A stretch of 64,000 bases of DNA from an uncultured Lachnospiraceae bacterium (GTDB lineage Bacteria > Bacillota > Clostridia > Lachnospirales > Lachnospiraceae), in assembly GCA_910586705.1 (NCBI GenBank), contig CAJUJK010000007.1:1-64000 (forward strand), read 5' to 3'. The notes beneath the pieces are model-generated. The model made no database searches. It had not been told where the DNA came from and worked only from the letters and a program-made list of their open reading frames with translations. Below are positions 52,051-60,343 of this stretch, one piece after another. Position numbers and translations under genes: made by a program. Position 1 is the stretch's first letter. The number at the start of each line of letters is the position of its first letter.

Positions 52051-53634
52051 TTATTGCTCCGCACCCCCGGACCCAGTCATCCCGTCCTGCAGATATCGGA
52101 ATACCTTGAGGGATTCCAGTGGGTGACCACTATAGTCAAACAATGCCTGATTGTCCCATGACGATCCCCCGTAATATTTGCCGGCATCCTTCGGATCATA
52201 CCCGGACGCATAGGAGGACGCCCATCCCGCGCCTTTTTCTTCCCATGCCTCCTTGTTTGCGGCAAGGATTTCATCCGCATCCGCCGCGCCTTTCTCCCAG
52301 ACGTTGACAGGCAGCCACGCCGGTTCCCAGTAAAAATAGCCGAGTCCCGCGTCTCCGGCGGCGGCAACCGCAGCGCACACATCCCGGATCTCCTCCGCCT
52401 GTCCCTGTGCCGTGGCGGGATATTCCGGCAGAATATCCGGCGCGCCGATGCTGTTTGCCGTACCGTCCCCGTCGCCCGTCGTATACGGATAAGAGTTTTC
52501 GACTACCAGCACATCCTTTCCGTAAGCCTCATTCACCTTCCGCAGCGTGTCCGTCAGATTCTCCATCGTCCCGTGCCAGAACGGATAATGGGAAACCGCA
52601 AAAATATCATAATCAATTTCCTTCTCCTTCAGTTTCTGCGCCAGAGCCAGCGTCCCGGTCTGGTCGGCAATATCGGTAAAGTGGACGGCAATGCGTATCT
52701 CCCGCCCCCTCTCCTTGGACACTTCCCTGACAGCCCGCGCACCCGCCTCCAAAAGCAGTCCTCTCGCAGACCAGTCGGTTTCTCCTGCCATGCCGTTGTT
52801 GATCTCATTTCCGATCTGCACCATCCCCACGTCCGTCCCGGCATCCAGAATTTCCCGTAAACTCTCCGCTGTGAACGCATAGAGCGCCTCCGCCTTCTCC
52901 TCTGCCCCCATGCCCTCCCACGCCTTCGGGCACATCTGCTTGGAGGGGTCTGCCCAGAAATCAGAATAATGGTAATTCACCAGAAGCTTCATCTGCTGCT
53001 CCGCCGCACGCCTGCCGATCTCGGCTGCTGCCGCCGTGTCGCAGTTGCCGCCGCCATATCCCTTCCCGTTCTCGTCGTAGGGATCATTCCACACCCGGAC
53101 CCTGACATAGTTTACCCCGTTTTCCGCAAGCGTCTGGAAAATGTCCTGCACCTGTCCGGCTTCATTATAATAGACAACGCCGCTTGCTTCCTCCGCCAGC
53201 ACGCTGGAAATATCCACGCCCCGGATGAAGTCATCCCTAAGCCCCGCTACCGGCTCAATCTGTATCCCTGCTGCTTCCCCCGCTTGCGTCTGTCCGGCAT
53301 CTTTCTGTTCTGTGCCTGCCTTTTCCGCTGCTTCCTGCCCTGTGTCTGTCTTCTCTGCCTCTTCCTGCCCTGTGCCTGTCTTCTCTGCCTCTTCCTGCCC
53401 TGTGCCTGCCTTTTCCGCCTCTTCCTGCCCCGTGTCTGTCTTCTCTGCCTCTTCCTGCCCTGTGCCTGCCTTTTCCGCTGCTTCCTCCGCCGTACCTGCC
53501 TGTGCCACGCTCTCCTGTCCTGCCGGCTGCTCTGCACCCGCGGATCCGCCCTCTGTCCCGCAGCCCGCAAGCAGCAGCGCCGCCACTACACCGATCAGAA
53601 TACGCTGTTTTCCTCCACGTCTCTTTCCTGTCAT
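52051..53634 (-). CDS. GH53 endo-beta-1,4-galactanase lipoprotein
   Basis: It works outside the cell on galactan. The signal peptide ends at LLAGC (Cys25) and a long linker of AEKAGTGQEE/AEKTDTGQEE repeats follows. The GH53 domain shows NYVRVRVWNDPYDENGKGYG, LLVNYHYSDFWADPSKQMCP, the acid/base Glu in VQIGNEINNGM and the nucleophile Glu in VLVVENSYPYTT. The GAEAS-like C-terminal repeats found in some plant-cell-wall enzymes are absent. I set the start at the ATG at 53634 (MTGKRRG) with GAGGAAAAGGG upstream; a longer frame lacks a site. It pairs with the intracellular GH53 encoded further on. Confidence 0.92.
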   Translation of the reverse strand: MTGKRRGGKQRILIGVVAALLLAGCGTEGGSAGAEQPAGQESVAQAGTAEEAAEKAGTGQEEAEKTDTGQEEAEKAGTGQEEAEKTGTGQEEAEKTDTGQEAAEKAGTEQKDAGQTQAGEAAGIQIEPVAGLRDDFIRGVDISSVLAEEASGVVYYNEAGQVQDIFQTLAENGVNYVRVRVWNDPYDENGKGYGGGNCDTAAAAEIGRRAAEQQMKLLVNYHYSDFWADPSKQMCPKAWEGMGAEEKAEALYAFTAESLREILDAGTDVGMVQIGNEINNGMAGETDWSARGLLLEAGARAVREVSKERGREIRIAVHFTDIADQTGTLALAQKLKEKEIDYDIFAVSHYPFWHGTMENLTDTLRKVNEAYGKDVLVVENSYPYTTGDGDGTANSIGAPDILPEYPATAQGQAEEIRDVCAAVAAAGDAGLGYFYWEPAWLPVNVWEKGAADADEILAANKEAWEEKGAGWASSYASGYDPKDAGKYYGGSSWDNQALFDYSGHPLESLKVFRYLQDGMTGSGGAEQ

Positions 53635-53679
53635 TTCCCTTTTCCTCCGTTCCGCTTTCTGACTCTGCTTTCCTGCTTT

Positions 53680-53737
53680 GCTAATGCGCATAAGCAGACC
53701 GAGATGCTTCAGACTTCCTACTCTGCTTATGCGCGCA
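53680..53737 (-). other. Leader hairpin of the GH53 lipoprotein
   Basis: ATGCGCATAAGCAG and its near-perfect inverse CTGCTTATGCGCGC pair around a spacer of about 30 bases. It lies in the region from which the lipoprotein gene is transcribed. Function unknown. Confidence 0.4.
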
Positions 53738-53742
53738 GAAAA

Positions 53743-53776
53743 CGGACAGCAGTATGGAATCCCATAGTGCTGTCCG
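53743..53776 (-). terminator. Terminator of the Cys/His repeat gene
   Basis: A 15-bp stem with one mismatch (CGGACAGCAGTATGG against CCATAGTGCTGTCCG) with a four-base loop; GTTTTC follows on the minus strand. Confidence 0.75.
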
Positions 53777-53801
53777 TCAATGTTACCGTACTCTCAACTG
53801 A

Positions 53802-54482
53802 TTAGTGATGTCTTCCGTGGTGGCCGCCATGATGTCCGCCGTAATAATTTCCCGACCCGTTGGCGCCATACCCGTTGCCCTGTCCCGCATTCTGGTTCGT
53901 GCTCGGTCTCACGCAGGAATTGTCGCAGTAGCCGTTCACATGGTTATAACCGCAATAGCTCTGGCTTCCGTGGGTGTGCTGCCCGGTCAACGTACATCCT
54001 TCCACATGACAAACCCCGACTACGCCGCAGGAACCGTCACAGTAACCGTGCTCATGGGCATATCCGCAATACGTCTGGCTGTCATGGGTGTGATACCCCG
54101 TCTCCGCACATCCTTCCACCGTGCAGACCCCGACCACACCGCAGGAGCCGTCACAGTAGCCACATGCGTGATTATAACCGCAGTAAGCCTGATTGTCGTG
54201 AAGGTGGTATCCCGTCTCTGTACACCCCTCCACCGCACATACGCCGACAGCGCCGCAGGAACCGTCACAGTAGCCTCCCGCATGGGCGTATCCACAATAG
54301 GTTGTATTGTCATGTGTGTGCAGCCCGGTTCTCGTACAACCCTCCACCGTACACACGGAACAAACCGCTTTCACAGCGGCACCTGCCTGACCATGATGTC
54401 CGTGAGCCGACACAGGCATAACGACCATTCCTGCCATCAGTAAACCTGCCGCCCAAAATGCAAAAATTCTTTTCATCCGCAC
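53802..54482 (-). CDS. Secreted Cys/His repeat protein, four 38-residue units
   Basis: A 226-residue protein that I do not recognise. The signal peptide (FAFWAAGLLMAGMVVMPVSA) is followed by four tandem units of 38 residues. Each holds the same pattern: C-x4-C-x5-H-x-H-x5-C-x3-H-x4-C-x3-C. The tail is rich in G, N, Y and H and ends in HHGGHHGRHH. The regular Cys and His spacing looks like metal binding, or a disulfide-linked surface repeat. The start is a GTG at 54482 with AGGAGG nine bases upstream. It stands alone between the galactanase and a LacI-type gene and has its own terminator. Confidence 0.75.
   Translation of the reverse strand: MRMKRIFAFWAAGLLMAGMVVMPVSAHGHHGQAGAAVKAVCSVCTVEGCTRTGLHTHDNTTYCGYAHAGGYCDGSCGAVGVCAVEGCTETGYHLHDNQAYCGYNHACGYCDGSCGVVGVCTVEGCAETGYHTHDSQTYCGYAHEHGYCDGSCGVVGVCHVEGCTLTGQHTHGSQSYCGYNHVNGYCDNSCVRPSTNQNAGQGNGYGANGSGNYYGGHHGGHHGRHH
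53913..54353 (-). repeat. 114-bp tandem repeat encoding the Cys/His units
   Basis: Four copies of a 114-bp unit inside the secreted gene. The central two or three are very similar, which suggests recent duplication. Copy number may vary between strains. Confidence 0.8.
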
Positions 54483-54537
54483 AGATGCTCACCTCCTTAA
54501 ATCCTTATCCCCATCATATAAAGAAGCGCGGGCATTG

Positions 54538-55554
54538 TCAATAGGACCACTGGAAGTTTTTCGTCGATTCCCGCATCCGCACTTCATAGCCCAGAAGCGT
54601 GCGCCCCTGCGCCACTTCCCCGTCCAGCATCTTTAACAGCGTACCACATGCCATTTTCCCCAGTTCCTCCACGTCAAACCGTATGGAGGTGACTGAGGGC
54701 GTCCTGTTCGCCAGCAGGGAACTGTCATAAAAGGAAACCACCTGCACCTGCCCCGGCACCGAAACCTGTCTCGTCTGCATGACGTCCAGCACGCAGCCGC
54801 ACAGGAAATCATCCATGCACACGATACACTCTGTCTGCTCCTTCAACAGTTTTTCCACGATTTCTTCCACTTCCCGGTCGGTATCTACATTGAGAAAAGT
54901 CTGTCTGCTGCCGTTCCAGTCCGGGCGTTTCCCAAAGGCGTCTTCAAATCCAAGAAGGCGGTTTTTCGTGACAATAAATTCTTCCCTGCCGCCGATCAGC
55001 GCAAGACTGCGGATCCCTCCGTCCAACAGCCTTCCCGTCAGTTCACCGCAGGCGCCCCTGTGGTCATTGTCGATCTGGACCGTCCTTGCGTCATCGGTAC
55101 TGCCAATCGCCACAAAAGGTACGCCGCTCTCCTGCAGATACCGCATAGGCACGTCATCCGCCAGCGTTCTTGTGAGAATCGCCCCGTCGATCTTCCGATT
55201 CGTCACCGCCCGCTCAAGCTGTGTGATCCTGTCTGCGGTCACTATGGAAAGCAGCACGTCGTAACCTGCCTCGGACGCCTTCCGGCTGATCCCCATCATA
55301 CACTTCTGGAAAAAAGGCAGTTCTACTATATTATAGTCCCCGGGCAGCACCAGTCCCAGATTAAAGGTCTTGTTCTGGGCAAGCCCCTTCGCCACCACAT
55401 TCGGGCTGTAATGATGCGCCTCGATATACGCCTGCACCCTTTTGCGCGTCTCCTCCCCGATCCTTCCCTTGCCGGACATGGCTCTGGACACCGTAGTTTT
55501 GGACACGCCAAGTTCCTGCGCGATATCCGCGATTGTGAGATTTCTTTCTTCCAT
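54538..55554 (-). CDS. LacI-family regulator
   Basis: A 338-residue repressor with the helix-turn-helix LTIADIAQELGVSKTTVSRA, then MSGKGRIGEETRKRVQAYIE, and a sugar-binding domain (LGLVLPGDYNIVELPFFQKC, then VQVVSFYDSSLLANRTPSVT). It is the nearest regulator to the GH53 and galactan genes and is a good candidate for their control. The start has GGGAAGGGAG upstream at normal spacing. The ligand, perhaps galactose or a galacto-oligosaccharide, is an inference from the genes nearby. Confidence 0.9.
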   Translation of the reverse strand: MEERNLTIADIAQELGVSKTTVSRAMSGKGRIGEETRKRVQAYIEAHHYSPNVVAKGLAQNKTFNLGLVLPGDYNIVELPFFQKCMMGISRKASEAGYDVLLSIVTADRITQLERAVTNRKIDGAILTRTLADDVPMRYLQESGVPFVAIGSTDDARTVQIDNDHRGACGELTGRLLDGGIRSLALIGGREEFIVTKNRLLGFEDAFGKRPDWNGSRQTFLNVDTDREVEEIVEKLLKEQTECIVCMDDFLCGCVLDVMQTRQVSVPGQVQVVSFYDSSLLANRTPSVTSIRFDVEELGKMACGTLLKMLDGEVAQGRTLLGYEVRMRESTKNFQWSY

Positions 55555-55655
55555 GCGTCTGCTCCCTTCCCGCCCGGATGCGCAAGCGGTTGCTCTATAT
55601 TAGGTTACCAGATTCGTACCAATCACGCAACCCGTTTCGGGAATGATACGCCCGA

Positions 55656-55820
55656 CTAGTGTGCTGTATCATTCATTTTCAGCCAAATGACGCAGAATGA
55701 ATTTTCATTCTGCAAGGCGGAGGAGGGAGTCGATGCGGTGGCATCGTTGACCGACGACAACACGGCAGATGGAAATTCAAGCAAGTTATTTGGTGAAATG
55801 TGAATGATACAGCACACTAG
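55656..55820. mobile_element. 165-bp inverted-repeat element, MITE-like
   Basis: The two ends are exact inverse copies of CTAGTGTGCTGTATCATTCA (20 bp, 55656-55675 and 55801-55820). Pairing continues imperfectly inward to about 30 bp. Two inner hairpins lie at 55692-55713 (GCAGAATGAA/TTCATTCTGC) and 55731-55746 (CGATGC/GCATCG). A 38-codon frame (55687-55803, starting MTQNEFSFCK) fills most of the interior but has no ribosome site. The form is that of a miniature inverted-repeat element or a structured RNA. Only one copy is in the window. Confidence 0.6.
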
Positions 55821-55917
55821 AACTTTTAGACGATTCAGCCGTCAGAATATGATATACTTGAAGCATCCCATTATTTTACAATTACCTGACAGAAATTGTA
55901 TGCGAGGAGGTTTTAGC

Positions 55918-57183
55918 ATGAAAAAAATAACCCGGAAAATTTTGTATGTGCTTCTGACCGTATCCGTTCTTCTCGGATGCGCGCTTAACACCCCCGACAC
56001 GGTCAGCGCCGCTGCACCCGACCAGATGGAAGTCCATTTTATGGATGTGGGACAGGGCGACGCCACGCTTGTCACCTGCGGCGGCCACGCCATGCTGATT
56101 GATACCGGCGACGATACCAAAGGCACTGCGATCCAGAGCTATCTCCAGAAACAGAAAATCACCAGACTGGATTATCTGATATTGACCCACCCGGACGCCG
56201 ACCATATCGGCGGCGCGCCCGTTGTTATCACGAAATTTAAAGTCGAAAACGTCTTTGTCTCCAACTTTGAAAAGGACAACAAAACCTACCAGAAACTGAT
56301 CCAGTCGCTGGACGACAAGCAGATCAAGGCATTGACTCCAAAGGTCAACTCCCAATATACACTTGGAACCGCCAGCATTACCATTCTGGCTCCGACAAAG
56401 ACCTACGATAATCCCAACGACTCCTCCATCGCGCTGCTTTTAAAAAACGGAAACCGCTCCTTCCTGTTTACGGGGGACGCCGGCGAGGACGCCGAGAAAG
56501 ACATCTTAAAGACAGGCGCGGATATTTCGGCAGATGTCTACAAAGTAGGCCATCACGGCAGCAGATATTCCACTTCAAAAGATTTCTTTGAAGCGGTTGA
56601 TCCCTTTTATGCGGTCATCAGCTGCGGGGAAGGCAATTCTTACGGGCATCCCCACGCGGAGACACTGAACACGCTCCGCACAAGCGGCGTCATGGTTTAC
56701 CGAACGGACGAGGCAGGCACCATCATCGCTTCCACGGACGGCAGGTCCATCTCCTTCAACGTGCCCGCATCCGAAAGCTGGAAAGCAGGCGAACCGACAG
56801 GCAGCAGCGCCGGCTCTTCCACAAAACCGGCGGCGAAAGCAAAAGCCGCCTCCGCACAGACACAGAAAACAGCGCCGGCTGACACACCACAGAAAGAAAC
56901 GGCTGCCGATGCCGGGCAGAGCGCAGCACCTGCGGCATCCGGGCAGACATCAGAATCCGCCGCTGCGCCGCAGAGAGAAACCGCGCCTGCCGTGGAGGAG
57001 CAACCGCAGGAAAGCGCGCCTGCCGTCACCAGTGAACTGACTTATGTACTGAATGTGAAGACGAAAAAATTCCACAGACCTTCCTGCAGTTTTCTGCCGA
57101 CCGCAAACAGGCAGGATAGCACAGATAGCCGGGACAGCATTATCTCGCAGGGCTATGCGCCCTGCAAGAAATGCAATCCGTGA
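55918..57183 (+). CDS. ComEC-like secreted metallo-beta-lactamase-fold protein
   Basis: A 421-residue surface protein. The signal ends at LLGC (Cys21), which fits a lipoprotein. The domain at about 37-290 has the ComEC-type motif THPDADHIGG (H91, D93, D95, H96), preceded by MDVGQGDATLVTCGGHAMLI and followed by FTGDAGEDAE and VGHHGSRYSTS. A linker rich in A, P, Q and T follows. The last 40 residues contain HRPSCSFLPTAN and YAPCKKCNP, an Ada-like Cys-rich tail. Free-standing ComEC-like proteins are thought to be extracellular nucleases or phosphodiesterases. The start has GAGGAGG before the ATG at 55918. Confidence 0.85.
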   Translation: MKKITRKILYVLLTVSVLLGCALNTPDTVSAAAPDQMEVHFMDVGQGDATLVTCGGHAMLIDTGDDTKGTAIQSYLQKQKITRLDYLILTHPDADHIGGAPVVITKFKVENVFVSNFEKDNKTYQKLIQSLDDKQIKALTPKVNSQYTLGTASITILAPTKTYDNPNDSSIALLLKNGNRSFLFTGDAGEDAEKDILKTGADISADVYKVGHHGSRYSTSKDFFEAVDPFYAVISCGEGNSYGHPHAETLNTLRTSGVMVYRTDEAGTIIASTDGRSISFNVPASESWKAGEPTGSSAGSSTKPAAKAKAASAQTQKTAPADTPQKETAADAGQSAAPAASGQTSESAAAPQRETAPAVEEQPQESAPAVTSELTYVLNVKTKKFHRPSCSFLPTANRQDSTDSRDSIISQGYAPCKKCNP

Positions 57184-57416
57184 CCGGGGAACCGATCAGT
57201 GAGAGCGCCGCCGTGGTCCCTGCAGCCCTGTAACGCCTTGCGGACCTGTTTCCCCGCGCTCTCCCGGAGTTTAAATTAGAAGTATTCAAATGAAATCGCC
57301 TCGCTTATACTTTGAAATGACAACGAAGATCGTTTATTCTAATAAATTATATACGCGACGCTTCCATTCGTTTTCGGACCATCAGCAGATATCGGTTCCT
57401 TCCCACCAATATCTCC

Positions 57417-59120
57417 TTATATCCGGTAACCGCTCAGTTCACTGTTCATAACGGAAATGGCGGAAAATGTGTCCGCTGTTGTCGTCTCAATGCTCTTCAT
57501 CTCCTCGTCAATGGCGGAAATCAGCTCCGAAAGCTGAATGATCTCTGCATTGTTTTCCTCGGAGGCTCCGCCGACAGATTCCATTGCCATTCTGATTTTT
57601 TGAAGGACTCCGGCATACTCTTCCATACTTTTCAAAAGCTGCTCCATGGACGCCCTGATTTCATCGGACTTTTCCGCAAACCCCTGAGACAGCCCGCCGA
57701 ATTTCTGGTAATCCCCGGATATATCCTTTTCCAGAAATTGGAGCATCCTGTCCGCCAGCGCGCCCAGACCCTGAATCGCCTCCACCACTTCTTTGCTCAT
57801 CTTCTGGATTTCATTGGCGGCTTCGTTGGTGTTGCCCGCGAGCGCACCGATCTCTCCCGCCACAACGGCAAACCCTTTTCCCGCTTCCCCTGCCCTTGCC
57901 GCCTCAATCGAAGCGTTCAGCGCCAACAGATTTGTCTGCCCGGAAATCCCCAGTATTGTCTCCGAAAGTTCCTTGATCCGAAGCACCGCCTCCGCTCTCT
58001 TCTTTTCCTCCTGCAGCATCTTTGACATCATCTCCACATTTTTGCCGATTCCCGCAAAGGAAGTCTGCGCCGTATCGTTCAGTTCCGTGGAAGATGCATT
58101 AATTTCCTGCAGTCCGATCGTATTTCCTGCCACTACCTCAACGATGTTCTGGATATCCCGGTGTACAAACTCCACCTGTTCGCCCACCGTCCCGACGGAC
58201 GCTGCAATTTCCTCGGATGCCGCCACCATGGAATGTATGGTGTCGTTGATGCCTGCCACCTGTGCCGCCGATCCCGATACATGTGTGTTGATGTTGCTCA
58301 TCTTTGCCTCAATGCTGTCGGTTCCGCCCTTGATTTCCCTGACTGTATTTGCCGTTTTCTCCAGAAGACGGTTCAAGCTGTCCCCGATCACCTCCAGCTC
58401 ATCCCCGGAATTAATGTGTAACACCTTCGTCAGATCCCCGTCGTCAGACGCAACCTCCAGAATTTTATCATTTACCTTGATGAAATTGCGACGCATTCTG
58501 ACCGCAACCAGAATCGCCGCCGCAACAGCAAAAAGAAGCGCCGCGCCCACCGCAAATAAAATATTGCGTATCAGACTGTTTAAGGAAGTCTGTATGGAGG
58601 ACGCCTCATAATCCACAGCCACGATGCCGAGCACCTTGCCGTCAAGCAGTATCGGCGCATACCCGCTGTAAAAGGTTCCCCACTCATCGGTAAACGGATC
58701 TTTTGTCACAGAAGATCGTCCCTGCATCGCCTCAAACATGGCTTCCTGCGCCTCGTAGTCCTCCGCGTACTCCCCCGGATCATCCGGGTCCGTGTCCACC
58801 ACAAACTGAAAATAGCCCGCATCTCTGGGCATCAATGTGTAAACGTAGGTAACCGATTCTCCCACCAGAAAGAAACTCAGACTGTCCTTCACCGAAAGAA
58901 GCGACGCCTCGTCGCCCTCCATCGCCTTCGCAAAAACCGCTCCGTCCACATTTTCCGCGGCAATCACCGCAATTTCCATCACGTCGTCCTTACATTTCTT
59001 CTGCAGAAAACTACCCATGTTTGAATAGGCAACGCTCCCCACAATCAATGCTACTATAATGGCTGATCCTAAAATAAAGAGAAAAAGCTGCGCTGCAATA
59101 CTAAGTTTCTTTGTCTTCAT
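57417..59120 (-). CDS. Methyl-accepting chemotaxis protein
   Basis: A 567-residue chemoreceptor. The first helix ([20 protein letters not shown]) anchors it, a Cache-like sensor domain with [20 protein letters not shown] lies outside, and a second helix ([20 protein letters not shown]) returns to the cytoplasm near residue 200. A HAMP domain and then the signalling hairpin follow; the hairpin tip reads [20 protein letters not shown], very well conserved. The start is the ATG at 59120 with GGAGG upstream; a longer frame adds 12 codons. No other chemotaxis gene is nearby. The ligand is not known. Confidence 0.92.
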   Translation of the reverse strand: MKTKKLSIAAQLFLFILGSAIIVALIVGSVAYSNMGSFLQKKCKDDVMEIAVIAAENVDGAVFAKAMEGDEASLLSVKDSLSFFLVGESVTYVYTLMPRDAGYFQFVVDTDPDDPGEYAEDYEAQEAMFEAMQGRSSVTKDPFTDEWGTFYSGYAPILLDGKVLGIVAVDYEASSIQTSLNSLIRNILFAVGAALLFAVAAAILVAVRMRRNFIKVNDKILEVASDDGDLTKVLHINSGDELEVIGDSLNRLLEKTANTVREIKGGTDSIEAKMSNINTHVSGSAAQVAGINDTIHSMVAASEEIAASVGTVGEQVEFVHRDIQNIVEVVAGNTIGLQEINASSTELNDTAQTSFAGIGKNVEMMSKMLQEEKKRAEAVLRIKELSETILGISGQTNLLALNASIEAARAGEAGKGFAVVAGEIGALAGNTNEAANEIQKMSKEVVEAIQGLGALADRMLQFLEKDISGDYQKFGGLSQGFAEKSDEIRASMEQLLKSMEEYAGVLQKIRMAMESVGGASEENNAEIIQLSELISAIDEEMKSIETTTADTFSAISVMNSELSGYRI

Positions 59121-59304
59121 ACCCTCTGCCCCCTCCTCCAGTGGAACTAATCGCAAAAGTATCTGACTTATTGTAGCGGAAAACAGGGGATAACGGAATA
59201 TCTGTGGTATACATTGTCGTTTTTCTGGTATACTTTGTTTCTTTTGATTTACATAACTTATTTCGCCTGCTGTTTTGGTGGTTTATGGTTTACATAACTT
59301 TTAT

Positions 59305-59333
59305 TTGCGATCCAATTAGAATTGTGTTATCAT
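59305..59333 (+). promoter_or_regulatory. Promoter of the orphan small gene
   Basis: TTGCGA (59305-59310), 17 bases, TATCAT (59328-59333), about 50 bases before the ATG at 59382. Confidence 0.6.
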
Positions 59334-59381
59334 TTTTGTATTGGCAATGCCAGCAATTTCAGATTTGGAAGGAGGCTATTT

Positions 59382-59759
59382 ATGAACTCATTTGAGATCG
59401 GAAATACAGAATTTGGAATAGGAAAGATTTCGCTTTCGATCGAAAACGAACTGCTCACGCTTGAAATCAACGGGAATGACGATGTTTTTGATGAACTGAT
59501 GAAAGCTGACGACTGTGAATGGAGCTGGGCATTATACCCGCCCCGGATTTATCTTCGCTCCGTGCCGTACAAAGGCGAAAAAATTGTGATTGACTCCGAT
59601 TTCCTCGCCCATTATGATGCGGCGCTTTACATGATGGAGCACAATGACTTTACCGGTGTTTTAGAAGTGACGGACTCAAGCATTGAAATACATGGACTGG
59701 TTTATATCGACAGAAAAGCGTCAGCGCTGGCCGTAATCGCCGAGAGAGCGGCTGTCTGA
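59382..59759 (+). CDS. Orphan protein, 125 residues, immunity-like by composition
   Basis: An acidic protein without a signal peptide, starting MNSFEIGNTEFGIGKISLSI. A beta-rich body with a helix (FLAHYDAALYMMEHNDFTGV) gives it the look of small immunity or chaperone-like proteins, but no toxin gene is nearby and I do not recognise a family. GGAAGGAGG precedes the ATG. Its 3' end overlaps the end of the uracil-DNA glycosylase gene by 39 bases in opposite orientation. Confidence 0.6.
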   Translation: MNSFEIGNTEFGIGKISLSIENELLTLEINGNDDVFDELMKADDCEWSWALYPPRIYLRSVPYKGEKIVIDSDFLAHYDAALYMMEHNDFTGVLEVTDSSIEIHGLVYIDRKASALAVIAERAAV

Positions 59760-60311
59760 CAAGGCATCCCTCTTTTTTACAATTTCCAGAAAGTCCTTTT
59801 TTACCTCCTCATATTTGGAAGGATCCCGCAATATTGCCGAAGGATGATAGGTCGCGGTCAGCGCACAGTCCTTCCGGCATGTCCATGTGCCGTGCTGTCT
59901 GGTAATTTTAAAATCCGGCGCAATAATCCGCTGTGCGGCAATGCGCCCCAGACAGACAATGATCTTCGGCTTTAACAGAAACGTCTCATATTTCAGATAG
60001 GAAAAGCACGCCTCCTTTTCTTCCTCCCTGGGATCACGGTTTCCGGGCGGATGACATTTCAATATGTTTGTGATATAGATTTCTTCCCTGCTAAGCCCGC
60101 AGTCTTGTAAAAGGCGGTCCAGAATTTCCCCGGAACGCCCCACAAAGGGAACGCCCTGCTGGTCCTCCTGCGCGCCGGGCGCTTCCGCGATCAGCATAAT
60201 GTCCGTCTCATGGCTGCCGCGTCCCATGACGGGCAAGTTTCTGGTATGGCTGAGGGGACATTGGGCGCAGGCAAGTATGTGCTGTTCTATGTTGGTCCAG
60301 GTGGGCTGCAT
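59721..60311 (-). CDS. Uracil-DNA glycosylase, family 4 type
   Basis: It removes uracil from DNA. The motifs are those of the iron-sulfur family 4 enzymes: IAEAPGAQEDQQGVPFVGRS (active site), NILKCHPPGNRDPREEE, and ATYHPSAILRDP near the end. Cysteines fitting the 4Fe-4S cluster are C14 and C17 (ILACAQCPLSHTRN), C85 (NILKCHPP) and C101 (KEACFSYL). The last 20 residues form a short charged tail that overlaps the convergent neighbour. The start has AAAGGAG upstream. It stands alone here. Confidence 0.9.
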   Translation of the reverse strand: MQPTWTNIEQHILACAQCPLSHTRNLPVMGRGSHETDIMLIAEAPGAQEDQQGVPFVGRSGEILDRLLQDCGLSREEIYITNILKCHPPGNRDPREEEKEACFSYLKYETFLLKPKIIVCLGRIAAQRIIAPDFKITRQHGTWTCRKDCALTATYHPSAILRDPSKYEEVKKDFLEIVKKRDALSDSRSLGDYGQR

Positions 60312-60343
60312 GGGAGAGCTCCTTTCAGAATCTGATCACTCTT

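Noticed and set aside
53913..54353. Repeats that could be taken for CRISPR
   Set aside because: Units of 114 bp with no unique spacers, and in frame with the protein.
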